This document shows, piece by piece, positions 44,133-55,699 of a stretch of DNA of 64,000 bases (position 1 is its first letter; every line of letters begins with the position of its first letter). Under the pieces are notes generated by a model. That model had not been told where the DNA came from and did not search any database. It saw nothing but the letters and a program-made list of their open reading frames with translations. The DNA is from Gnetum montanum (Eukaryota > Streptophyta > Gnetopsida > Gnetales > Gnetaceae). The position numbers were made by a program, and so were the translations under genes. The stretch is taken from NCBI GenBank assembly GCA_015680685.1, contig MNCI01036287.1, forward strand, positions 65,767 through 129,766, in the 5' to 3' direction.

Positions 44133-45093
44133 TGATGAGTGGTGAGGTACCCCTACACTCAACCATATGAAATGAGCGTAGCATGCATGATCCGGTCGAA
44201 CTCCATAGACTAAGTGCCTACATGCCCCATGGAACACTTGGGGTTAATCATTCGTTGTCTTCCCAGACTTACTTGTAGTTGTCACGGTGTATGGTTAAGT
44301 CCGAGGTATATGATTTTTATAGTATTTTATGTTTTATGCCTTCTATGCTAAAGGTTGAAGGATTGAGAAACTAACTAACTCTAACTAATGAACTAAGTCT
44401 AAATTAACTAGCATCAACATCCGTTCCCACTTACTATACACACCCTGAACTATGCAACCGTGGCTACCAAACGCTAATCGTTCCTGGGATCACCATGCGT
44501 AACGCACGTGCTCGAAGTGGTCGTACTGAGGCACTTAACTAGCTTAGGCATAATGAACATCTATTCCTTGACTAGTCGTACACATCCTTAGATGCTTGTA
44601 ATCAAGTCGTACTCATTCCGCATTCTAGGAGTTGAGGGTGAGAGAATCTAATTGCAATGAGTAGCTGATTTCTTGATTAGTCGTACACATCCGTAAATGT
44701 TCGTAATCAAGTCATACTCATGCCATGCTACTACAGGGTAATAAATAACAGGTAAGAAATAATAGGTAATAAATAATAAGTAATAAATCCTATTCCATGC
44801 ACTACAAGGTTTATCTACAAAGCTTGTCTTTATTGCCATACACAACTTGTGTTCAGGTACAATGTTGCTTGAATAAAGATCCATTCACTTGGGGACTCCT
44901 ACTATGGGCACATGGAAAATATTCTATCTCTGGAGTGATCAATCTTCCAAAGTTTCCCTACTTTTAGCCTAGGATTTGAAATAATGGAAGTGTCGCCTCT
45001 TATTTATAGATTTGGTGGCAGACTGCGATATCGCATACGTGACATCGCAGGGGACGATGCGATATCGTAGCTCATGTGAATCATGTCTGATCA
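44133..45093 (-). mobile_element. 5' LTR of element D
   Basis: 961 bp, reverse orientation, ends next to the primer binding site. Contains GATATC palindromes at 45026-45070 and a reversed TATA box (44998-45010). Shorter than the other copy because it has the 110-bp unit only once. Confidence 0.88.
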
Positions 45094-45540
45094 ATGACAA
45101 AGACACCAAGAAAGAGCTTGAGGTGGAAAATGTAGAACTTTATGTTCTTAGGTAGCACTTCACCAATCAACTATCTACAACTAAGAACTTGGCCAAGAGA
45201 CTAAGTGACTACCAGGAGTTGCAGAATGTACTAAAGGCAATTGATGTTGAACGTAAAATTTTCACTACCTAGTCCATCAACATGAAGGAGCTATTCCTAG
45301 TAATGCCCTATCCTTGGGATGTTCCCACATCGACTAGCATTTGTGATGTAATGTGAACAATGAACAATCCTAGGAGTAAGAAGGAGAAGATGAAGGCATT
45401 CTTGGATACCTTCCATCTTCCACTAGAGGTTGCAACTACTGTAGGACAACCATAATTGCCTCAACCACCACATGTGCTTGAAGCAAGAGAAGGTCCTTTG
45501 GAACCTTAAGAGCCTCCATTGCCTAGGATCATTTTAACTT
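45094..45540 (+). pseudogene. Plant-transposon-like / coiled-coil ORF of element X, end
   Basis: Continuation of the X reading after removal of D: NDKDTKKELEVENVEL, RLSDYQELQNVLKAIDVE, then a Pro-rich tail (PQPPHVLEAREGPLEP, EPPLPRI) and the end near 45540. Heptad-like charged sequence suggests a coiled coil. Stops at about 45135, 45270, 45350 and 45455. Confidence 0.5.
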
Positions 45541-45763
45541 CTTCCTTATCTTCACACCATTAGAGGAATTATGTTTTTCATTTCTTCTTGGTGTTCAATT
45601 TTGTTGTCTTAAACACAAAAATTTTGTAATGATTGTAGTTCTATACACTTAAGTAGTTAATGTTTGTGTATGTTAGTAGTTAGTCAATAATTCCATACCT
45701 TTCCAAAATTTTGTAAGAAACTTGTTTCTTCTTTTGTTCACTTGAGGACAAGTTTTCATTCAG
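45541..45763 (+). other. 3' UTR of element X
   Basis: Non-coding; the last 80 bp (caataattccatacc, aggacaagttttcattcagtc) match the 3' UTR ends of C, D and E, tying X to that family. Confidence 0.65.
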
Positions 45764-45774
45764 TCAATGGGGTA
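45764..45774 (+). promoter_or_regulatory. Polypurine tract of element X
   Basis: tcaatggggta before the LTR start TGATGAGTTG. Confidence 0.6.
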
Positions 45775-46655
45775 TGATGAGTTGCATTTTCTTGAGTCTC
45801 ATCAACGAGGCCTTGTTGACGTGGCCCTATCAACATGACCCCATCAATGTAGGATTTGATGCATTGACATGACCTCATCAATGTAGTATTTTTTTTGCCT
45901 ATAAATATGCACTCACCCACCATGTTTATGACATCTTTTTTCATAGTTACAGTGGAGCTCTTGCAGTTTTTTCATTTGATAGAATAACTTTTTAAGTGCC
46001 CATAGTAGGAGTCAAAGAGTGTACAATCTTTATTCAAGCACTATTGTACTTGAGCATGGTAGTGTGTGTGACAATAAAGATGAGCTTTTTGATAAACCTT
46101 GCAGCACTTTGAAATAGATTAATTGTTTATTTATGTATTTAATGTTTTATGAAATTTTCTTTAATGCTTTAAGCAATTAAGCTAAATTAAGTTAAATTAG
46201 GCTAGGTTAAATAGTGATTAATTAAGCACATAAGTATGACCACATTGAGCGTATGCTTGATGCTTGGTAATCCCAGTAATGTTTAACATTTGGTAACCTA
46301 GTAGCGTTAAACGTATTTAGGATGTGTACAAAAAGTGGGAATGAATGCTTATGTTAAGATTAGTTAGGTGTAGTAAATTAGATTAAAATAAAAATTTAAT
46401 TATTTTATTTTATTAATTATTTATTATTCTTAGGTGACTTAAAACATAAAACATAAAAATGATAAAAATCATATGCCTCAGTTGCACTTAACCATACCTT
46501 TTCTTTTCACAAGTGTAATTGGGAAGACAATGATTACTACATTTGGTTTCACTTCCTAGAGACGAGTGTGCTTAAAAGGCTATAATTTGACCAAATTGTG
46601 TACGAATACTTAATGATCCATATGGTTGGGTGTAGGGTCTACTAGCTACTCATCA
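45775..46655 (+). mobile_element. 3' LTR of element X
   Basis: 881 bp from TGATGAGTTG to GCTACTCATCA. The U3 part has its own catcaa/gttgac words instead of GATATC palindromes, but R-U5 (gcccatagtaggag, ataaaccttgcag, ttggtaatccca) matches C and D. TATA box ctataaatatg at 45899-45909. The five bases after it, gcaat, fall inside a LINE reading frame, so X inserted into that LINE. Confidence 0.82.
45899..45909 (+). promoter_or_regulatory. TATA box in LTR of X
   Basis: ctataaatatg, about 125 bp into the LTR, directly behind the catcaa/gttgac words. Confidence 0.5.
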
Positions 46656-46660
46656 GCAAT

Positions 46661-48100
46661 AATCTTATAGCTAACATTCAAAAAAGGAATAGGCTACCAA
46701 TTAGTAATTTTAAATTTATTACCTAACTTCATAATGAGATTTACAAACCTTGAATAATAATTTGATCAAGGGAACCTTTAGATAGATATTCTTGATATAT
46801 GTTGAAAAAATCAATAGCAATATCATCTAAAAATTCTTTATAAAACTCATAAGGTAGATCCTTAGGACTAGGAGATTTGTCATTAGTCATAGAGAAAAGA
46901 GCATATTTAAGATCTTGCATGGTTAACATTCCATCCTCTCCCAAAATAGAGCAAGAATAAGCAGGAGTTGTAGATGTAAAAAGAAATCTAAAGCCTCTTT
47001 ATCAATCCCTTGTGAAGTAAAGACATCTAAATAATGAGCAAAGAAAGCATCTAAAATTTCTATAGGTGCAAAGAGAATCTCACCATTAGCATGAATTTCA
47101 TCAATTTGATAACTGAATTTAGGATGTTTTAAAAATGTGAAGAATTCTTTTTAAGCTCTATTCTCTATTTTCAACCAAGATAACCAATTCTTAAGTAAAC
47201 TACCCTACACCTTGTGACTTTCAAAAATTTTTTACTACTATTGAAGGCTCACAAGCTACTGGTGAAAGAGAAAAATATTTTGTCAATTGAAGATTTTTTT
47301 TCTAGTTTCAAGAGTAACAAGTTAAAAATTTTTAGCTAAGAATTTACGAAAGTATCTTAAAAATCTCACAATGCAAAGATTAACATTTTCTTATAATTCA
47401 ATAAAACCATTAGAATTAAATAGTTTTGGAATCAAGTTCCAAACATGCCAAAAGGACCTTTGATAATTTTCTTGTAGTATTAGTAATAAAAATCTTAGAG
47501 GGAAGATTCACATGGCCTATTCTTTGAATTGAGAACTTGATGAATAGATGATTTGAATGAGTGCATTTTGGATATTCTTAAATAAATAAACTATGCTAAG
47601 ACTTAAAGCATAAATTAGGAGAAGTCGAAAGATAAGCTCTACCTAATCTACAAAAAATTCTTAGTAAGTTAGATCTATAGTTAGACCAAGTAAACCAATG
47701 TAGATCTCTTTTATTTCCATCAACATTAGGATCTAAAAGAGAAAAATTTGTTCTTAAAGGAAGCCTAAGCTCTCCATTTATCTTGTTGAAAAGTAAAAGG
47801 TATTCCTTCTATTTTATCCAAGTCATTTTATAACATATTAAAATCCCCACAAATTAATCAAATAGAACAAAAAATACCATTGCTAAGTTAATACTAATGC
47901 AAAGTCCTTACAAAAAATACCATTGTGAGTGATAGCCATACTTGGAATTACTTACAATCTTTAGAAAAATTGTAAATACTATATTTAGGCCTATTTGATG
48001 GTAGTAACTATCTTCAGCATGTCCAATGGACAATTATATTTGTTATTTTGGTTATGTCATTAATTATTAAAATCCTTTGAGTAATTATCAATGATCTATA
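46661..48100 (-). pseudogene. Reverse-strand LINE fragment (linker to early RT)
   Basis: Best part is the open stretch 46944-46741: LKYALFSMTNDKSPSPKDLPYEFYKEF is not broken and is the early RT motif of plant L1-type LINEs, followed by FFNIYQEYLSKGSL and, after a stop, NLIMKLGNK, KITNW-PIPFLNVSYKI. The frame ends at the X insertion. Upstream (46945-48000) a decayed linker and the end of the endonuclease domain can be followed (WFTWSNYRSNLLRIF). The rest of RT would lie on the other side of X. Confidence 0.7.
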
Positions 48101-48231
48101 TTTTTCCTCATAATACTTGTGGCCCATAATCCTCAACATATCTTTGGAAATTTTTATCCATCTTGCTTTAGGTTGATCATGTCATTTCTTATCATGACCA
48201 ATATGGTTGATCTGTATGGTTGAATAATTGA

Positions 48232-49093
48232 TGATGAGTGGAAAGTGTTTCCTATGCCCAATCATATAGATCACAAGTATTCACATGTAATCTAGTCAAA
48301 TTTTATGGATGGGACTAGTATTGTATCTAGATCATTAAGAAATTATCACAGGTCACTATGTTCTCACTTGGATTAGTGATAGCTTTATGACATATGTTTT
48401 AGTCCAAAGTGAGGCATATGATTATGATGTTGTTGGGACATTAAATTAAGCTAATCAATAATATATAAAGTAATTGTTTAATCTAATTAATAATGAAATT
48501 AAATCCTAAACTAGCGTAAGGGCGATGAGCATCCATTCCCAGCTTTTCGTACACATCTTGAACTCAGCTATCCACTACTAATATTACCAAATGTTATGAT
48601 ACTAGGAGAACTATGTAATAATACTATTGGGATTACCATGTGAATATGTGTTTACACTCAAAACTAGTTGCACTCATTCCAGTAATGATTAATGTACATG
48701 AAAATATAAATAGTAACTAAGTACATAGAAAGTAAATTGCATTAAAAGTAAATCTATTCTAATTCAAAGTGTTACAATGAATATGAATAAATCTTGATCT
48801 TATTACCATTCATGGAATGTATCCAATTATAATGCCATTAGAATAAGATGTCATACAATTGACTCAAATTCATGTTTTAGGCACTCATAGACTATTTTCT
48901 AAGTTCTGTAAAAGAAAACTGTAATAGTATAGCTACTGAAATGAAAAAAAGGTATTATAAATATGATCGGTGACTTGTATTTATAGGAATTTATTATAAT
49001 TACAATATTATATTTGTGACATTGCATCCCTACCTATGATGTAGTAGATGCAATGTAGTAGTTGCAACATATTAGATGCAATGTAGTAGCTAC
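48232..49093 (-). mobile_element. 3' LTR of gypsy element E
   Basis: Reverse-oriented LTR beginning TGATGAGTGG on the plus strand. It aligns with D and F LTRs in its first 200 bp and with 54955-55570 further on. The palindrome region (49020-49090) is reduced to gatgcaatgtagtag words. The polypurine tract expected at its right edge is lost; the adjoining aaaacttgtccttgag is shared with D. Confidence 0.75.
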
Positions 49094-51480
49094 AATCTCA
49101 TAAATGCAATAAAAACTTGTCCTTGAGTTGTACAAAATAAAGAAAGTTTAACATTGTGGAATGACTAAGACTAAAATAACTAACATGATAAGTATGAGTG
49201 CTACATTATAAAATTTTTTTGAGTGGATGTACTACAAATTAACAAAAAGAGAGGAAAAATATCAAAGTTTATATAATTTCAAAATTTATCAAAAATCCAC
49301 CAATGATGAATCATCATATTGGATTACTATATTGGCGCTTCACTTTTTATTTAGAACCTTTGAAGGATGGACTGAAATGTCTCCTCATCAACCCATGGAT
49401 TTTTAGGTAGTAAACATGTGATGTTTAAACTTGAATCCACATTCATACTATTTGTCCATGGTCATGTTCTTCTTTTTCCTCTTCTTGATCTCTTTTCCTT
49501 ATGTTGTGAAAGACCTTCAATCTTAAGCATTCATTTAGGCATTATCTCCAATTATAAAAGAATCAACATTAGTTTTGATAATTGTTTCTTAATAATTAAA
49601 ATCTTAATAATTGTTGATTTGCTCAAAATTTGAAAAATTCATCATTTAAGCTTAATTTGATTGCAAAATAACATTTCTAAGACTTTAGTGATAATTAAAA
49701 TCATTAATTTATTAATTCATTTTAATTATTTCTACTACTAGTTGTTGTAATGTTTAAAAATGGGGCATTACAAAATTTTTAAAAATTAAATCCTTAGTCC
49801 CCATGACAAATGAGCTCAACTTCAAAAGTACAAAAAGGTTTCAAATAATTAAAATCAAAGGCCTAGTTTCAAAGATATGACAAATGCATCAAAATATTTA
49901 AAATCATGAGGTTTTAAATTGTTTAAGAAAATTGAATTTGAAGAAAATTTCAATATAAAAATATTACAATTTAATCCAAATTAATGAGAAGCATCCTCAA
50001 AATCATGCATAAATTTAGAGAAGATGCCCATGATATTCTTGAAGATGCGAGGTTGGTTTAAATCCATGATAAAAAAAAAGTCATGCAAGTGGATTCTTCA
50101 CAAAGTAGGCTCCTACAATAATGCCTTTGCATAATCATTTCTATAGATGTCTATGGGAATTTTAGAAGTTAAATGTGGATCATGCCCTTCTTCCAAACAA
50201 CGCAATCACTTTAGTTGGGATCTTATACTATACTATACAAAAGCCATTAGGTACATAATTGTATGTAGTAGCAAGATGAATAATGAGATAGAAAGGTTTA
50301 TAGAGATCAGGGCTTGAGATACCTTACCATGTGTGCAATAGGTTATTGTGTCAATTATGATTAAAATGATCATCATACCTATCTATCCAAGTTTTAAAGC
50401 AAGTCCATACCTTTACCAGTGATATTGCATTGCTTCATCCCAAAGTTACCATTGTAGAACCACCACAATCATATGAAAATACCATAACAAAATAAAAGAA
50501 ATGAGAAAGAGATTTTAATTAATTAATTACATAAACATAAAAATTTAAGGAAACTTAACCATTGGTTATAGCAATGTCTTCAAGCATAGATAACATGTCT
50601 TTCTATCCCCATAGCCAATGCTAATCCCATAAGAGGAGTACATTCAAGCATGGGTAACATCTCTTTCTAGTTAGATAATGAGGCTACTCTAAGAGATCTT
50701 TAGGATTCCTAGAAGTATCATACCTTTAGACATAGGTAACATGTATTTCCAGTGATACCCTAGTAATTAGTTTTCTTTTGTGAATTAATGAATTGGTAAC
50801 TGTACTTTCCTTATTAGAGGACTACCTTCAGGCATGGGTAACATGTCTTTCCAGTGACATGACAAGGTAATATTTATTCAAAAAAATAACTCCATTGAAA
50901 TTAAAACATGATTAATGACACAAAAAAATAANATATTTATTCAAAAACATAACTCCATTGAAATTAAAACATGATTAATGACACAAAAAAATAAAGTAGT
51001 AAGACCCATAGAGGAAGTACAAAGAATCACAAGTCCCCTTATGCCACTTTCTTTTCCATTCCCCCTTGATCCTTCTCCTTTTATTTAAGGCACAATGATC
51101 ATGAGTTAATTTTAGTTTCATGTGAGAAGAACCATATTGCTTTCATGATAAATTATAGGGATGGAGGATTTGGTCTCACTAATTTATCTAATTATTTACC
51201 CAATCTTCCTAATACCATAGGATAAAAACCCAATATATAGTGTTCATTTCTACATCATGGCTAGTAATATTATTGACAAAAACATAGTAAATATCAACAA
51301 AAACATAAAGCAAATGACTACTATAAAATATAAAATTATAAAAAAAAATAATAAGAATTGAAAATCATATTAAGAATTGAAAAATTTTGAAGAAATAGGA
51401 AAATGTAAAAAATAAAAAAATGATAAAATAAATTATAAAATAAAAAGTAAAAATGCACTTATTAGTTCTTGATCTAAGAT
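49094..51480 (-). other. 3' UTR of element E
   Basis: AT-rich, no gene. It contains four spaced copies of a catgggtaacatgtctttcc motif (50581-50858) and a 62-bp duplication around an N (50870-50994). At 51470-51540 it reaches the equivalent of the gtcatggaggagatgg word of B (gtggaggaggtgctcc on the reverse strand). Confidence 0.6.
50581..50858 (-). repeat. Short spaced repeat in the 3' UTR of E
   Basis: Four copies of about 28 bp at 50581, 50644, 50726 and 50827, spaced 63-101 bp. B has a single copy (agaaagacatgttacccatg at 10343), so E amplified it. Confidence 0.65.
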
Positions 51481-51540
51481 GGAGCACCTCCTCCACAACT
51501 AAAATCATGGATGAGCATTTAGAAAATGGACTGCACATTC

Positions 51541-52860
51541 CTTGGATCATTCACTATTGGTTTTTCATTTATGATCTTTAGTGATTTATGTTTTTTCTTG
51601 TTAGCCCATTTAATATAGATTATAATCATGTTTTAATTATTTGGTGACATATATCCAACTAGACTAGAAAGTATTTCTATTTGAGAGGGTCTAGATATGT
51701 TTTCTTTTTTATGTTCTATTTCAATATTTTGATCTAATCATTCATCATTTTCTTCTAGTGTAGAGTTAGGACATAAGATGTTCTTTTGTAAGTTTTTTGT
51801 TTGATTCATTTTCTTAGGAAAAGAGCTAATAAGTGGGTTGAATGTTTCCATACATATTTTGGATGTTTTTACACTGTTACCTACTAGTCATTGGATGTCT
51901 TTTTATTTAGTAGTTACTATATAGATATGGTTTTTCATACACAATTGTGCCTCAAGTTTGTTATGGATTGGTATAGGGATTATGTTAATACTTTGAACTT
52001 TCAGCCCATAACTACACCCTTTGTCATTATTAGTAATGCATGGAATTTTTTGTTTCACCACGATGTCATGTTTAGCTTTTATATTTTATTTTGGAGTAAT
52101 GATGGTTGTTGGCCTTCACATAGGATTCGAAGGTATTATTTTTGTGATAAAGGAAATTGTACCATATTTTCCTTGTGTTGGTTTTGATAAGATAGAAGAT
52201 CTACTAGTTTTATTCACACATCTAGGAACCATCCTAAAGAAAGGATGTTCTTAAGGCTTGTGCTTTGGGCTACTACCACTATTGTCTTTTTGTATGTTTA
52301 CCACACAAGTGGTATTCTTCTATTAAGGTTGTGATGCCAATTCTTTCTACTTTGCTAGTGGTGACATATGTTGGATAGGAGTATGAAATTATTAAGAACA
52401 TGATAGATGATGAGAGCCATGGGATGGTGATTCTACAAGAGATGTTGTGGGTTAATAGTATTTACGAGGGTAGTAGTAGTGAGTTGAGGCATGTATAGTA
52501 GAACCATTAGGAGAAATAGGTTTTTGAACATTGTATCTATAAGATTCTAACTAACAATAAAGATATTGTTGGTTTGGTGATGGTATTTCTCATAACTGTG
52601 GGTTTTTCCATTGTTATTAATAGTAGTCTTGAGGTTGAGAAGAAGTCCCACTTAAATAGTACTACTGGTTGTGGGACTATATATAATTGCCTTGCAAATA
52701 AGATAATCTCTTGGACATTTGCTTTTCCAAAAACTTGGGATTAAAAGAAAGATCCTCAAACTCTTGTAGAAGTAACATAACTAGGAAATAGCCCTTTGGA
52801 TGTTCATATTGATGTATGTTACATCCATCCTCCTCCTATAAAACTAAGTTTGCAACCTCT
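51541..52860. other. Unassigned middle part of element E
   Basis: This is where the protease and possibly pol should lie in reverse, but no protease or RT motif can be read. The plus strand has hydrophobic frames at 51891-52254 and a charged/hydrophobic reading around 52380-52740 (VGLVMVFLITVGFSIVINSSLEVEKK). They have no family match known to me and may be chance or a captured fragment. Confidence 0.35.
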
Positions 52861-54239
52861 TCTACTGTAGTTACTTTCTCTTTTTACTGATAAGTGTCCT
52901 CACCTAGTTTCTTGTTCTTATTTCTTTTCTTTTTCTGATCAATTAATCATATCTCCTTTACATTCTCCTCTATGATTTTCAAGTTGGTTGTAACGTTTTC
53001 ATTAATCAATTCCTACATCTTATCTACCATTGCCCTAATCCTAACGATGAAATTTTGTATGGAAAAGGTTCTATGTGAAATCATCCCATCAAGAGCTACC
53101 TCTTCTTAAAGAGTTGGATCCTAGTTATACTTCTCTACATTCTCCCTCTTGCAAAACTTTACTTTTTTTGTTTCCTATTTAATTAGCCTTTGTATATGAT
53201 GGGCTCTTAGCTTTGCTAATCTTTCTTGGACATAGGTCCCAAGGATCTTTGTTGCTTTTTTGTGAATCTCCTTTATGATGTGACAAAGATACTCTATTTG
53301 AGAAAATATATAGCTTGAGCATCTATGTAATAGAGAATAGTATCTAGCTAAGGTTTCATCAAGGAATTCATGGTTCTCTTTCTTCCACCCTTGGATTTTT
53401 TTCTTAGATTAGATACTCTTTAATATGTTTGGTATTTCTCACTAAAGAACTCAAGAATCATGGATCACTAGTGGATTAAATCTAATTTCAACAATCGATA
53501 CCAACTTTGAGCTTCTTCTATTAATATCCTAGGGAAAAGCTTAAGCTTTTTTCACTTACTTTTAATATTTTGCAAGGTGTAGACATCATGAAAGGCTTGT
53601 AAATGATGTTGTGAATCAGATTTGTAGCCTCCCTTAAATTTAGGAATGTTATTTATATTAAGTCATTTGATATAAATTTCTCTTTAATGAATGTGAGGTA
53701 TTTTAATTACCTCCCTAATTTGTATCATGCTTTTACTAGCCAACAAGGCTTCATCATCATTAGACATGTAATGATCATAATATCTATTTCTATTTATCTA
53801 ATAATGATGATCTCATCTATGCTTCCTTTGGTGCCTTCTATCCTAGATTTGATCTTTATTTCTATTTCCATCTTGATTCCTTAGTAAAGATCTATCTCCA
53901 TACCTACATTGATCTTCATCACAACTAGATGGTAAAGATGAAGAGAAAGATGGTAAATTGGGAGAACCACCATGGCTCTTATATCTCCCTCCATGGTTCC
54001 TTGGTTCATATTTTCTAAGTTTTCTAGATCTCTTAGGCCTTGAGGGCCTCCTTATTCTAGGACTAATTTTATCCTTTCTAGGATTATCTGTGATAGTTTA
54101 ACATAGTCTTTGAATGTAGTAAGGGTCAAAATAAACATATGAGACTCTTTCTTATAGTGGTGCACTTCAATTCTCTTCAATATAGATCCCATCATTACTC
54201 CTATTAGTGTTCTCATTATGTGATGGACTATTAGCCCTA
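52861..54239 (-). pseudogene. Gag of element E
   Basis: Reverse-strand gag of the B/C/D family, heavily decayed. Readable pieces: YINNIPKFKGGY (about 53660), LQAFHDVYTLQNI (53600), LKLFPRILIEEAQSWYRLL (53540), EFFSEKYQTY-RVSNLRKK (53440) and LDTILYYIDAQAI (53320). It meets an LTR at 54240 without the leader and primer binding site. Confidence 0.75.
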
Positions 54240-54953
54240 TGATGAGTGGCGAGGTATCCCTACACTCAACCATATGAATATGAGTGTTACACGTGTGATC
54301 CGGTTGAACTCTGCAGACGGACTAGTTGTGGCATCTAGATAGTTAGCCTTAGGTTGCAGTTCGTTGTCTTCCCACTTGGACTAGTATTAGCTTTGTCACA
54401 TATGGTTTATTCCAAAGTGAGGTGTATGATTTGTTTTCTAATCTAATGCTACTCCTGAAGGCAATGGAAGATAATATTAACTAAGCTAAGAGAGAAGGGT
54501 GAGAGAGAATCTAGGCTAGCCTGAGTGTGATGAGCATCCATTCCTCAATTAGCCATACACACCTTGGACTTCATGCATGACTACCACTGGGATTACCAAG
54601 TGCAGATCCTAGGCACGCTACTAGGTTACCAAGTAGTCATACTTAAGTGCTTGTAATTAAGTCATACTCATTCCATGTTTACTAGGAGTTTAAGGGTGAG
54701 AGAGAGATTAACTAGGAAAGCAGTAAATAAAAATTAATTAAATAATTAATCTAAGTGAATGCTGCAATGATGAAGTAATCTCAATCTTTATTTCTGGTAA
54801 TGTGTGTGTCCAAGTACATCACACTTGAATAAAGGATGTCATACAATTACATTCACCACACCACGGGCATACACTAGGAGGAAAAGGGTTGAGAGAAAGG
54901 AATTAAAACACTTAAACTAAAACTAAATCTAAAACTAACTTATTTTCTAATGA
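54240..54953 (-). mobile_element. LTR of type F, truncated at a gap
   Basis: TGATGAGTGGCGAGG start; closely matches 63328-64000 and, less closely, the LTRs of D and E. It stops at N 54954. It adjoins gag, with no primer binding site, so it is either a separate insertion or the edge of a deletion or misjoin. Confidence 0.75.
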
Positions 54954-54954
54954 N

Positions 54955-55570
54955 ACTAATCAATAATATATAAATTAATTTTTTAATCTAATTAATAATG
55001 AAATTAAATCCTAAACTAGCCTATGGGGAATGAGTGTCCATTCCTAGCTTTTCATACATGTCCTAAACTCATATATCTATTGTTGGGATTACCAAGCATT
55101 ATGCTACTCAGAAAACCAAGTAAGAATGTTATTGGAATTACCAATTGAATATGTGTTTACACTCTAAAGTAGTTATGATAATTTCACCAATTGATAAATG
55201 TGCATGAAGGTGTAAATATTAACTAGGTACATAGAAAGTAAATTGCATTATAAGTAAATTTATTTTAAGTCAAAGTACTACCATGAATATGAATCAATTT
55301 TGATCTTATTGTCATTCATAGAATATGTCTAGATACAATGCCACTTGAATATGACATCATAGAATTAACTCAAATGTATGTTGTGGGCACTCATAGACTA
55401 TTTGTTAAGTCCTACAGAGGAAACTACAAGAGTATAAGTATTAGAATAACCAAAGAAGCCATAAACATAATAGGTGACTTGTATTTATAGGTATTTATTA
55501 TTATTGAAATATCATATTTACAACATAGCATCCTTGCCTACAATATAGTAGATGTGATATCTTAGCTAAC
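54955..55570 (-). mobile_element. Inner part of an E-type LTR after a gap
   Basis: Aligns with 48445-49075 of the left E LTR (ctaatcaataatatataaa, aaatcctaaactagc, gacttgtatttatagg). Its first 200 bp are missing and replaced by the F-type LTR beyond the N. It probably is the remainder of the 5' LTR of E. Confidence 0.7.
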
Positions 55571-55699
55571 TAGTATAATTTTTATATTTCATTAGTCCAC
55601 AATTGATATTTGGTCCATAAAACATAATTTTTTTCATTCATGATATTTTTTGAGTGACAAGATAGTTGATTCATGACTTAGTTAGGAAGGTTACTTGGT

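Larger units (their letters stand above)
20840..45093 (-). mobile_element. Element D: reverse-strand gag-protease LTR element split by A
   Basis: Two reverse-oriented LTRs (20840-21933, 44133-45093) with termini TGATGAG and TCATCA, a tRNA-Asp-like primer binding site at 44114-44132 and a polypurine tract at 21934-21945 enclose gag and protease but no RT or integrase. Element A (25047-42507) interrupts it within the gag tail; removing A rejoins the sequence found intact in C at about 13495-13510. D sits in element X. Its own length without A is about 6.8 kb, close to C (about 7.1 kb). Confidence 0.85.
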
